From Oscarella lobularis (Eukaryota > Porifera > Homoscleromorpha > Homosclerophorida > Oscarellidae): a stretch of 64,000 nt of DNA. The position numbers were made by a program, and so were the translations under genes. The stretch is taken from assembly GCF_947507565.1 (NCBI RefSeq), contig NC_089183.1, forward strand, positions 1,054,001-1,118,000, in the 5' to 3' direction. Shown piece after piece: positions 1 to 11,145 of this stretch (positions are counted from its first letter, which is position 1; the number at the start of each line of letters is the position of its first letter). The notes beneath the pieces were generated by a model. The model was not told the origin of the DNA. It searched no databases and saw only the letters and a list, made by a program, of their open reading frames with translations.

Positions 1-668
1 CCGAAAGGGGCCCCCACAGAGGACTCAACATGCGTCACGCTAATCAAAGGCCTTAGGAGTCTAGTTCAAGGCAATAGAGTTTTTTGGAAGGCGTAAATAG
101 CCGACAAACTTTTCTTGGGCGTTCTATCCTATCATCGTGTTGGTTGTCCCTTTTCCATATCTGTGACAAAGTTCATGACGCTCTTTCTGACTTTGGAATA
201 AGGTCATGAGCCACCAAGGCCAGCGCACATAAATCAGCATGTATCCACATGATAATCCAACCAGGGTCTAGTGCTTCCTCATAAGCACCATTATGAAGCG
301 TTTAGACACTTGGAATATTTTCTATTTAATTAATATCTTAATAATAGTTCTCCTCTAACACTTGAGAAGATCTCAAGTGAAGAACAGGCAACGGGTGAAA
401 ACCGCTTCTGAACCAAAGTGTAGGCTTCAAAAGCTTCGAATCGTTTTCCAGGGGATATCAAATAGCTGAATCCTCTTTCCTTTGTAGAAGAACTCATATT
501 ACCAGAAGAACTCATATTACCAGATACAGTTTTACCATGACAAAAATGGATGTAAATGTTCCGCAAAAGTGTCATCTGCCAGCGCAGAGATGTAGAAAAC
601 CCAGAAGGCTGATGGCTCGATTTCTCAAATCCGCCTTTCCTGGGCGGCGTAAAGCGCAACGCACACAA
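1..668 (-). pseudogene. Decayed 3' end of a Frizzled-like receptor
   Basis: Read on the minus strand this stretch follows the 3' half of the receptor gene at 8482-10530, including its 3' flank: the tract after GAAAGGGGCCCCC and the phrase ATGCGTCACGCTAATC recur near 8390-8440. Pieces of the third intracellular loop and TM6 (GKRFEAFEAYTLVQKRF against GKRYEIIEAYALVQKRF) and of the TM7 region survive, but no continuous frame runs through them. A short direct duplication of the segment encoding MSSS lies near 480-520. It continues past the left edge of the window, so the copy may be longer. I read it as a dead paralogue of the tandem receptor array, now separated from it by a kinase gene. Confidence 0.6.
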
Positions 669-847
669 GCGTTGTGAAAACCACCATCACTTCTTTTACG
701 TCAAAGTCAAATAATTGAATAAATAGCTATACATGTAAGGCTTTGGTGGCAAGTGAAATCAATAGACAAAGCAAAGGGAAAAGCCAAAAGAGAGTATGCA
801 TACTATAGTACAGTACGAAACGATTTGTCACAATTCCGAAAAATTAG

Positions 848-1335
848 TCATATAATCCATTGATGCATCGTGTCTTGCTGCTCATCTTGTCGTTCGTTGC
901 TGCTCCAAGTGGCGACTTGACTGTATCTAGGAGGGATGTCGTACTCATCCGGCGAGGTCCCAAGGGGATCTCGGGTCCGTTCTGTTTGAATCTCAATCAG
1001 ATTCACTGGAGCGGGACAGATGGGGATTAGACTTTGTCGTCGTCTTTTCCATTCCCGACAAGCCAGCCAAAGACTAAGAAGGACCAGGAAACCAATAGCA
1101 ATTCCGCTTCCTATTAAAATTTTGGTTCCTCTCCGTTGCTTTGGACGCTCTGTAGTAGGCTCGACAGGATCGAGTGACTGACTCCACGTCAACTTGCTTA
1201 CGTATAGAAATAGAACAATCCAAACCAGACCTAAGAAATGGGATTGTTCTGCAGATATTCGGCGATAGCTAGCTGTGATCACTATTACTTTGAACCTGTA
1301 AAACTCGTACCTTTTTTTCTTGAGAGATCTTTCAT
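848..1335 (-). CDS. Small type I membrane protein with a PPxY motif, two exons
   Basis: Family not recognised. Two exons fit well: 1335-1311 (ATG, phase 1, donor GTACGAG) joined to 1230-848 (acceptor TTCTTAG), giving about 135 residues. The join makes a credible signal peptide (MKDLSRKKGLVWIVLFLYVS, then a polar segment), a short ectodomain of about 25 residues, one membrane span (ILIGSGIAIGFLVLLSLWLA), a basic stop-transfer CREWKRRR, and a roughly 60-residue tail with YDIPPRYSQ. PPRY is a PPxY motif of the kind bound by WW domains of Nedd4-type ubiquitin ligases; the tyrosines could also be phosphorylated. An unspliced reading runs up to 1459 but gives an unlikely N-terminus. It sits just downstream of the kinase gene on the same strand. 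Function unknown; a small adaptor or trafficking protein is only a guess. Confidence 0.5.
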
Positions 1336-1666
1336 CGCGGTGAATCGCGAACGAGGAACGCGAAGAAATAATTCGGGCTACGATTGTAGTAGGAATGCAG
1401 CACGCAATAATGTGTGCATCCGTTTTCACTGCAGCTGGCACCTCTTGGGTGACAAACAATCAGCTATAAAAATAGTTTCTAAACACGTCACAGGAAGAGT
1501 GCTGGGATATAGTGCAAGTCTATCCTAAATACGTTTATTCCAGATTTCTAGAAAGTCTATGAAAATGATACCAACACAAACAAGACCATAACTGAACGAG
1601 AACAGATATCCTTAGTTTGACTGTAATGCCTAGACTAATAGCTAAGGAAGTTGTCACTGTAGGCTG

Positions 1667-4600
1667 CTAAAAACTTGTGTATTCTGCTGCTTTGTTTGCC
1701 ACAATGAGCTCACTGACTTTGTTGACCAACACCTGAAACGAGGGACGTTCTTCTGGGTTTTCAAACCAACAGTCAGCCATTATCTTGAACCTACATTAAA
1801 CAACATATATTTGATGAGACGGCGGGATATCAATAATCGTTAGTAATGTACAGTACTGTACATTCGATCAGGACAATGCTTAGGTTGGCTGAGGCGCATT
1901 CCCTCGTGAAGGAGCGGAACAAGGTTAGCGACGCCAACACCAGGATAAGGAGTCATTCCCATTGTCATCACTTCCCACAATGTAATGCCATACGACCACT
2001 GCGGATAAGAGACGGCATTATTACACTTGGTCTAGTTTGCTCTCTAACTGACTCACTACGTCACTTTTTGTTGTAAATATTCCTACTGTTAGACTTCTAG
2101 AGCAGCCCAGCGAATCGGTAGTCCAACTTTGCCTGATGTAATCCGGTAATAGTCCTCGTCTTCTTCCAATGCTCTGGCTAACCCAAAATCGGATATTTTG
2201 ATAGCGAGATCCCAGTCTACCCTAAAACCATTCACTTGGTGAATTATATAAAAGTAGAACGATTGAAAACGTTGATCAATACATGCAATTCCGCGCTGCC
2301 AAATCTCGATGTAGTATCATTTTCCCTGACAAATATTCCATTCCTTTTGCAATTTGATATCCAAACTGAATAAGTCTGAAAAGCTAAAAATGATCTGAGA
2401 AATATAATATGGAAAATATAATATGGAAAACATTACGTCACGGGGAATTGTCTCGTCTCCGTCATTCTCAGCTGGAGTACTGAGAACATAAACTGATTGT
2501 TGCTTTCGCAAATATGTTCTCAAGTCTTGTAAAGCCATATAGGGAAGCAGTATCATAGGTCTGTAGTATTGCTCCTGCTCAGGATTGGGCGACCAGCAAA
2601 TGCCAATCAATGTCATAACATTTGGATGACTAAGGCATTTCATTCTAAGGGCTTCCAATATGAAGTCACGCATATTCACTCCTATATTGTACAATTGCAT
2701 TTTTTATGCACGAATAGTATTTGATTGAATTTATGACCTGATTTAGCTGATTTTGCGGCAACAGTACTTCCGTTTAACAGACACTTGTAGACTCTTCCGA
2801 AATTGCCTACAAACAGATGCTGTACATGCGAATCTCTCAACGGATCATTCAGTCGATTGACCTTCTCCAATGTCCTTCTCTACCGTTAGACGTGTAGGAC
2901 AAACGCCCAAGTCACCTATTTCCGCAACGATTTCAGAATCCCAAACGCTGGTCGTACTGGTTCGCATTTCAATGTCAGTGATCGGTGTTTGTTCTTCTTT
3001 CGTACGACGTTGGAAGGTGCAGGCGAAGCGTTTTTTGCACCAAATTACAATTGGAGGAGTAAGTATGAAAACCATCACCGCAAAGAGAGTTGATGGAACG
3101 ACAATTTTTGCAATTCCTAAAATGAAATCAGTAGAGTATCTCCTATTTTCAGAAGAAAGGGGTGGACATTTTCATGCGCCTATACTTCCAATTCTTATTA
3201 CGTTGTGCTACTGATTTGTTAGATAAGGGCTTATACTGTTGCAGCAGAGCACCGCCTAACAACATTTTTACACCCTTTCTTTGTCTCTGCTCCATTATCA
3301 TTTTGAGCCAATTCCGAAAACGGTTGTTTGCCAGCCTGATCGCAAGGAGAACGACACTACTAGAGACGTTCCCTTGCTATCACAAAGCCACGGTATGATT
3401 CCTATTACTAGTACTTTCCTACCGCAGTTATTTTCGTCCGAAGAGTCTTTGCAGTCGTTTTCACCGTCACAGCGGTAGTTTTGATTAATACAAGTTCCGT
3501 CGTCGCAATACCAATCCTGGCTGCTAGTTTTCTTAGGACAGCATAATTCGTCAGATTCATCGCTACAGTCGTTGTAACCGTCACAGCGGCTGTTTTCATA
3601 GATACAACGGCGGTTTTTTTTGCACCAAAACCGTGACGGCTCTTGGCGGCAATAGCTAGAACAGTTTTGTTCATCTGATAAGTCGTTACAGTCGTTGTCA
3701 CCGTCGCAGCGGTAGTCTTTCCTAATACAACTTTTATTATTGTTGCAATGCCAAACCTCGAACTTGGTTTTAGTTCTCCCGTCACAGCATAGTTCATCTG
3801 AAAAATCGCCACAGTCGTTGAAACCGTTACAGCTGAAGTTATGAGGAATACAAGAGCCGTTCTTGTTGCACCAAAACCGTGACGAATCCTGGCGGCAATA
3901 GCTAGAGCAGTTTCGTTCATCTGAATAATCGCCACAGTCATTGTCACCGTCACAGCGGTAGTTTTGATGAATACAACTTCCGTCGGCGCAATGCCAAACC
4001 TCGCTTGTGGTGTTCTCATCACAGCATAGTTCATCTGATAAATCTCCACAGTCGTTGAAACCGTTACAGCTGGAGTTACGAGGAATGCAAGAGTCGTTCT
4101 TGTTGCACCAAAACCGTGACTGATCTTGGCGGCAGTAGCTAGAACAGTTCTGTTCATCTGATAAATCGCCACAGTCGTTTTCACCGTCGCAGCGGTAGTC
4201 TCGTTTAATACAACTTCCATCGTCGCAATGCCAAACCGCGAACTGGTTGCTAGTTGTCTCATTACAGCATAGTTCATCTGAAAAATCTCCACAGTCGTTG
4301 TCACCGTCACAGCGGAAGTTTTGACGAATACATCGGTCGTCATTTTTGCACCAAAAACGTGACGGATCTTGGCGGCAGTAGCTAGAACAATTTCGTTCAT
4401 CTGAACAATCGCCACAGTCGTTGTCACCGTCACAGCGGTACTTTTGATGAATACAGCTTTTGTCGTCACATTGCCAAACCTGGCTTGTACCGTTACTGTT
4501 CTCATCACAGCATAGTTCATCTGACCAATCTCCACAGTCGTTGTCACCGTTACAACTAAAGTTTTCAGGAATACAAGAGCCGTTCTTGTTGCACCAAAAC

Positions 4601-7079
4601 CGTGACGGATCTTGGCGGCAGTAGATAGAACAATTTCGTTCATCTGAATAATCGCTACAGTCGTTTTCACCGTCACAGCGGTACTTTTGATGAATACAGC
4701 TTTCGTCGTCGCACTGCCAAACCTGGCTTGTACTGTTCTTGTCACAGCAGAGCTCATCTGAAAAATCTCCACAGTCGTTGAAATCGTTACAGCTGAAGTT
4801 ATGAGGAATGCAAGAGCCTTTCTTCTGGCACCAAAACAGTAGAGGATTCTGGCGGCAATAGCTAGAGCAGTTTCGTTCATCCGAATAATCGCCACAGTCG
4901 TTGTCACCGTTACAACGGTACTTTTGATGAATACAACTTCCGTCGTCGCAATGCCAAACTTGGCTTGTAGTGTTCTCATCACAGCATAGTTCATCTGACC
5001 AATCTCCACAGTCGTTGTCACCGTTACAGCGCAAGGTTTTGCGAATACAACGGTTGTTATTTTTGCACCAAAACCGTGCGGAATTTTTGCGGCAGTCGTT
5101 AAAACAATTTTGTTCATCTGAATAATCGCCACAGTCATTGTCACCGTCACAGCGGTAGGTTTCATGAATACAACTTCCATCGCCGCACAGCCAGACCGCG
5201 TACCGATTGGTAGTCCTCCTTTCACAGCATAGTTCATCTGAAAAATCTCCACAGTCGTTGAAACCGTTACAGCTAAAGTTTTCAGGAATACAATAGCTGT
5301 TCTTGTTGCACCAAAACCGTGACGAGTCCTGGCGGCAATAGCTAGGGCAGTTTCGTTCATCTGAATAATCGCCACAGTCATTGTCGCCGTCACAGCGGTA
5401 GTTTTGATGAATACAACTTCCGTCGTCGCACTTCCAAACCGCGAACTGACTATCTCTCCCTTTACAACATAGTTCATCTGAAGAATCTCCACAGTCATTG
5501 TCGTCGTCACAGCGATAGCTTTGAGGGATGCAGCGATTGTTATTTTTGCACCAAAACCAGGTACGCTCTAGGCGGCAGTAGCTAGAACAGTTTCGTTCAT
5601 CCGAGAAATCCCCGCAGTCGTTGCGACCGTTACAGCGGGCGTTAGACGTAATGCAACGATTGCTATTTGTGCACCAAAACCGTGACAGATCTTGGCGGCA
5701 GTAGCTAGAACAGTTACGTTCATCTGAGAAATCACCACAGTCGTTGCGACCGTCACAGCGTTTGTGTGACCTAATACAACTTTCATTATTGTTGCACAAA
5801 AACAGATTCCGATTATTGCAGCTAGAGCAATTTTGTTCATCTGAGTAATCACCACAATCATTGTCACCATCACAGCGAAAGCGTTGAGGAACGCAACGAT
5901 TGCTATTTGTGCACCAAAACCGTGACGGATCTTGGCGGCAGTAGCTAGAACAGTTACGTTCATCTGAGTAATCGCCACAATCATTGTCACCATCACAGCG
6001 ATAGCTTTGAGGGACGCAACGTTTGATGTTTGTGCACCCAAATAGTGACGGATCATGGCTACAGTAGCTAGAACAGTTACGTTCATCTGAGAAATCACCA
6101 CAGTCGTCGTCAAAGTCACAGCGATAGCGTTTAGGAATGCAACGATTGCTATTTGTGCACCAAAACAGTGACGGATCTTGGCGGCAGCGGTGTCTAAAAC
6201 AGCTTCGTTCATCTGACGAATCGCCACAGTCATTGTCACCATCACAGCGGTAGTTTTGATGAATGCAACTTCCGTCGTCGCACTTCCAAACCGGACTTGT
6301 AATGTTCGCGTCACAGCATAGTAGTTCATCTGAGAAATCGCCACAGTCGTTGTGATCGTTACAGAGGAAGTTTCTAAGAATACAACTGCTGTTCTTAATA
6401 CACCAAAACCGTGACGGATCTTCTCGGCAGCGGCTATAACAGTTTCGTTCATCTGACCTATCGCCACAGTCGTCGTTACCGTCACAAACATTCTTTTGAT
6501 CAATGCAAAGATTTGTCTTTTCGCACCAAAACTGTTTCGTATTTTGGCTGCAGCGGTATCTATCACAGTTTCGTTCATCTGACAAATCGGCGCAGTCATT
6601 TTCACCATCACAGCGGTAGTTTTGATGAATGCAACTTCTATCCTCGCAATGCCAAACCTTGAGTGTAGTGTTCTTCTCATCGCAGCATAGTTCATCTGAT
6701 AAATCGCCACAGTCGTTGTCGTCGTTACAGAGGAATTTTTGATTAACACAAGTGTCGTTCTTGCTGCACCAAAGCAGTTTCGGATCTTGGCGGCATTGGC
6801 TGGAACAGTTTCGTTCATCTGATGAATCGCCGCAGTCGTTAAATCCGTCGCAGCGAAATCTCTGTTTAATGCAACGATCGTTCCCTTCGCACCAAAACGT
6901 TGTCGGATCTTGGCGGCAGTGGCTAGAACAGTTTCGTTCGTCTGATGAATCGCCACAGTCGTTGCTACCGTCGCAGTACAAATCTGAAGAAATGCACCGT
7001 CCGTTGTTGCATCCAAATGTATTGTTGTCGCAGCTTTTAATCAACGGGAGGTGAAGAGTGATGACCAAAAGTGCCAAAA
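1667..7079 (-). CDS. Receptor tyrosine kinase with 30 LDLa repeats (copy A; 1-bp deletion in the kinase)
   Basis: The ectodomain exon (7079-3423) encodes a hydrophobic leader piece and 30 consecutive LDLa modules, each with six cysteines and the calcium-binding pattern DNDCGDxSDE. Odd and even repeats alternate between a [10 protein letters not shown] type and a VWxCDDGSC type. The following exons are about 3116-2862 (membrane span, [15 protein letters not shown]), 2806-2738 (glycine loop and VAAK), 2681-2437, 2383-2283 (HRDLAARNC), 2221-2057 (DFG), 1998-1862 and 1790-1667. All junctions keep phase and match the other two kinase genes. The conserved APE motif reads ALE. No C-terminal tail follows the kinase. 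The first coding exon is not found: the ectodomain exon opens at an AG acceptor in phase 1. Near 2094 one G is missing relative to the paralogue (GAAGTCTAAC for GAAGGTCTAAC), which breaks the frame just after ALE, so this is a recent pseudogene or carries a sequence error. Confidence 0.8.
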
Positions 7080-8029
7080 CTAAACATAACGTAAGCGCAT
7101 AATGTAGAGACGTCCTTTATTTCCCATGCAACATGCAGAAGTATTACTTCGCACGTACGTACAAGAACCGAAATCCCCACCAACGTTACAAACTAAAGAC
7201 ATCTCTTCCATAGGGCAATGTACGGAAAACCTCCTTCAGTTGGCATCGATATAATATGCATGTATATATTTCGGTCAAGTGCACGAGAGTGCATTAGCAT
7301 AAGCACCTAGGTAGGCTCGGTAAGAATCGCCTTCCCCTGTACGATTCTGAGCGTGAGACGGGGGGGGGGGGGTTCAAGTGATCATTGTCTCGTAGTGGTA
7401 GGCACTGCGTACGCCTTCGATCCGAAAGCGCCGCGTGCCCTGCTCTGATTACGTACCGGCTGCGTACTTCATGGCCCGTTACGCAGTGCAAGGAAACGCA
7501 ACGTCAGCGATACAGCGAACGAGAAGAGACGAATGGCTTATATCACGCACACAAACGCGCGCAATGTGCTGATGACCTGCTCACTCACTGTGCTACACCC
7601 AATTAATTACATTAAGTCTATATATAGTACCTAGCACAAATGACTCTTCCGTAAAGTGTATTCGTATTATTTATTAATAGCGGTAGATAGACTACACTGT
7701 TGCAGTTCCAAAACGTCCCTAATTAATTAATTAATTAAGCTTCGATACCTTAGCAGTGACATGCTATTTCAGGTAAGGTTTCCTGCTTCAGCTCAAGTCA
7801 GCGTACTATATATTAGAGATGCCCAAAATCCCTTCTACAGTAACACGAAGTAAAACAATAGCGTTATCTTTACAGATGCATGGTACAGTACTGAGAGTCT
7901 GGGACAGTGAAATTTGTCAGACTCATCACCGAGAAGAGTATTGCGCGTTTTAAAAAAAATCTGTTCCGAAGGATCGCGATTGGAGTTGTTGTGGCTGTCA
8001 TATGGATCAGACTTTTGGCGTTTTAGCGT
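7080..8029. other. Intergenic, no gene seen
   Basis: This lies between the 5' side of the kinase gene and the 3' side of the receptor gene, and should hold the kinase promoter and first exon, which I could not identify. There is a run of about a dozen G at 7361-7372 and an overlapping (TTAA) tract near 7720-7738. Short open frames here show no coding pattern. Confidence 0.5.
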
Positions 8030-8400
8030 CGCAGTCATGGAAAATTTATCGATCCAGTCAGAAATACGCCGCCTCGAACTTTCTTGGCGCACAACAAGAT
8101 CAGCGAACTCAAGGCTCGCCACTTTCTAAAGTGCGCTAGCGCCTTGTGGCCGAACGAAGAGACGATCATTTGACCAGCTGGCTTTACACAAGGGCAAGGA
8201 AGTAGTAGTCTACAGTCTACTCGACAGATGCGTAAGGCAAGTTCAAAGAGTAGCACGAAATTCAGAAAGATTGTTGAGGTCCTATAGCTGTCATTCCTCG
8301 CCAGTAATTCTACTGCTACGATGGGCGCTTCTGAAGCTCCAAAAGCCACATTCTAGCAAAGAAAACTCGTCTACTACCCCACTACCGAAAGGGGCCCCCC
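8030..8400 (-). repeat. Dispersed repeat R1, copy 1
   Basis: On the minus strand it reads TTTTCTTTGCTAGAATG, then CTTCAGAAGCGCCCATC, later AGCGCACTTTA and TTGAGTTCGCTGATC. The same ordered blocks occur at about 17041-17420, 33300-33600 (last part only) and 50755-51160 on the plus strand. Here it lies directly downstream of the receptor gene's 3' end. I saw no open reading frame shared between copies, no terminal repeats and no target-site duplication, so it may be an old non-coding mobile element or simply flanking DNA carried along by gene duplication. Confidence 0.55.
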
Positions 8401-8481
8401 AATACCACAGCCTTGAACTCAGCATGCGTCACGCTAATCGAAAACCTTATGGAAGTCTAGTTCATAGGTGATTAGGTGTCT

Positions 8482-10530
8482 CTAAGAATTTTCAGTCACG
8501 GAATACAGTCCTTGGGAAGAAGTAGAAGACGGAAATAGACGACTAACTTCGCTTGGACGTTCTATCGTATCATCGTCATCGTAACGTCGCCTTGTTGGTA
8601 TTCCCTTATTACATTTTCTCCATATCTGTGACCAGAAGGTTCTTGCTGACTTTGGAATGAGGCAGTAAGCCACCAAGGCCAGCACACATAGATCAGTAAG
8701 GATCCAATTGATTAGAAAAGCAATCCAACCAGGGTCTAGTTCTTCCTCGGATATACAACGATCCGATGTTCTTTGAATAGAGGCATTCAGGCACTTGAAA
8801 TACTTTCTAGACGATTTCTCGGCATAAATAATAGTTGTCGCCATACTTGAAGCGAAACTCAAGGGGAGAAGAACAGACAATGGAAGAAAACGCTTCTGAA
8901 CCAAAGCGTAGGCTTCAATAATTTCGTAACGTTTCCCAGCGGATATCCCACGAAGACTGAGTCTTTTTGCCTTTGTAGAAGAACTCACATAGCAATATGT
9001 ATCATTAGAAGACGCAGTGTCTTACCTGATGCAGTTTTACCATGACAAAAATAGACATAAGCGTGCCACAACAAACTGTTATGTCAGCTGGAAGCGCAAA
9101 GAGGTAAAATTCCCAGAAAGCCGACTCAGGGCCACAAGAGATCGTGTAGGGCGTTATTCTCCCGTACTTCAGACCGTGTAAGAGAGCAAAAGTGACCAGT
9201 CCTCCAGGGATAATTAGCGATAGGGTTAGCTGAACAAGAAAGAATCTCTTGTGACTCTTACGGCTAAACCGTCCAGGTTTCCAGACTGTCAAAACCGTGT
9301 TAGAGACAGAACTGGCCCACCAGAATATCAGCGAGAGATAACCAAATTGAGAAAGTACTCCTAAATTTAGTAAAAGCGTGAGAACTTTTGAGAGCACATT
9401 ATGCTCTACCTTGGGCATGGCAAATTGTAGTCGGGTAAATCCAAGAGTCAAACATACTCTCGTATTTACAGTAACTCCGATTTTCTCCCAATAGCAGTGG
9501 AAGGATCACGGCAATGTCTACAAGGAAGCTTCATTAGCTTGACAGAGTATTATGTGTGCACTTACCAAATACCGTTAACGAGGCAGTTAAAAATAAACCG
9601 GTTGCAGATTGATAGCTCGGCCTATACAGTAGTAGATATGGAATAGGAAATTAAAACGTATGAATTTTTACGCACAAGCCTTTTGCTCCAGCCCACGTAA
9701 TGAACAAAATCGTAAGACTAATGACGTGAAGTGGCACAGAGACGTACATTGCAATGTAATACGATTTAACGCCATTTTGATGCGACTGATCGCACGGAGG
9801 AGAGCAGTACAAGCCACGCTCTCGAGCATATTTGCTACGTGTGGGTATTAGAGGCCTTGGACAGGTTGTTTTATTTGAGATCCTCGAGTCGTTAGGACTG
9901 ATCAAATTATGTGCACACGTGGGAATCGTTAGACAGGATATGACGTTCTGTAGAAACGGCATCAACCGACGAATCTCGTTTTGGAATTTAGACAATTCCA
10001 CGCAGATGTTCTGGTCATTTGAGGGATTGCTGCCGCAATCGTTGAAAGCGTAATGGCAAAGAAGCGATTGAAGTTTAATTCCATCCGATAATGAAAGTAG
10101 ATACACAGCTAAGCTCTTCAAATCTTTCTCCGCTTTTGAAAAGTTCCCGCAGCCCGATACCGAGACATTCCTTTGGCTATTTTCGTTCGCACTCCAATGG
10201 GGAAACACCGAACGGCAGACAGATCGGTTTAATGAAATTGTGGGGACGACTTGACAGGACGTTGACTTAGAGGTTTCCTATCGAAAGCGACCCGAGGGTT
10301 CAGCGATAAAACATCGCTTTTCAGTAAAAACGCGACGGCGTTCGCGCGAATCATGCAGTTCTTACCGAAGAGGTGGTCGGTAGGAAGTAATAAACGTAGA
10401 CGGGCGTAGCGGTGAGGATAAGCAAAACAATCAGGCTGAATCCAAGACCAATCTGTATCAGGTGGCTCCACATTTGTTTGAAACTCAACCGTCGACCTTT
10501 GCGACGTCTCTCACTAGTTGTTTGCAGCAT
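8482..10530 (-). CDS. Frizzled/Smoothened-like class F seven-transmembrane receptor (copy B1)
   Basis: Six exons in consistent phase: 10530-10366, 10265-9676, 9621-9566, 9517-9458, 9405-9026 and 8970-8482, about 579 residues, within the usual Frizzled range. Exon 1 gives an N-terminal hydrophobic segment. Exon 2 carries a Frizzled-type cysteine-rich domain: two early cysteines, then LQSLLCHYAFNDC (compare LQLFLCSMYAPIC in Frizzleds), ICVELSKFQNEIRRLMPF and SCLTIPTC. A hinge follows (KYARERGLYCSPPC), then seven membrane spans, with FWWASSVSNTVLTVW in TM3 and IAFLINWILTDLCVLALVAY in TM7. After TM7 comes KSARTFWSQIW, near the KTxxxW region of Frizzleds but spaced more like Smoothened. Two acceptors (exons 2 and 6) are AAG, so those borders are tentative. 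Wnt reception or a Smoothened-like role cannot be told from sequence. Confidence 0.7.
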
Positions 10531-11145
10531 CGCAAACCGTTTAGACAGAGAGGAGGAAGCGAGGCTAAATGATTACTGGCGTGCTCGCGTCGGCTTCTTA
10601 TAAACGTATTAGCTGAGGTCAGGCGTCTCTCATCCCGGCTCCTCGAGAATCTGCCCGGTTTCCCAAAGCTACTGGTTCTAAGCGATCAAATGAAGTTCTG
10701 TCTAGAAACGTTATTTATATTTGTTACTAACCGTTCATCGCCAATACTAAACGAAAACGGGAGCATATAACAGCAAACACCTCAAGAACTCATCTTCCTA
10801 ACGCTCCTAAGGAAGTAATCCTATAGCTCGGAGTTCAGTCGACGAGTAAAGTTTATTTGAGTTAGATGAGACTAGTGAAATAATAGACAAAGCTGGCACT
10901 AAATAATCTATAAAACGCGACATACTGAAACCGATACTAAACAAAAAAATTTGAGTGAGTGAGTAAAATCTATTAGAGATCACATGCAAAGAATTCAGCT
11001 TGGTGTTCATCACATTTCAACGCTTCTAAGCAATCTAAAGGCGCCTAAGGGCGCTAAGAGTTTTTGGCCATAGTACAAAGTCGTTTTGAAGATGTTGAAG
11101 ACGGAAAAAGACTTGTAAGTCTAGTTCATTGGTGATTAGGTGTTT
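10531..11145. other. Intergenic between the two receptor genes
   Basis: About 600 bases holding the presumed promoter of the first receptor gene and the 3' flank of the second. The 3' flank ending near 11145 repeats that of the first copy (GTCTAGTTCATTGGTGATTA against GTCTAGTTCATAGGTGATTA). No further gene, repeat or RNA gene is visible. Confidence 0.5.

Noticed and set aside
1459-1490. TATAAAAATA near 1465 as a promoter for the small membrane protein gene
   Set aside because: The motif is oriented to the plus strand, the gene is on the minus strand, and a similar motif in decayed DNA near 13340 has no gene attached.
6750-6800. Regular spacing of LDLa repeats considered as a CRISPR-like array
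   Set aside because: The repeats are coding, degenerate and contiguous, without unique spacers.
3408-7016. Long open frames (hundreds of codons) overlapping the LDLa array in other frames
   Set aside because: They are shadows of the repetitive LDLa codons. Their translations lack cysteine patterns or any domain, and similar shadows appear over every LDLa array in the window.
3298-7079. LDLa array read as LDL-receptor-related protein
   Set aside because: There are no EGF or beta-propeller modules, and the next exons encode a membrane span and a tyrosine kinase in matching phase in three genes.
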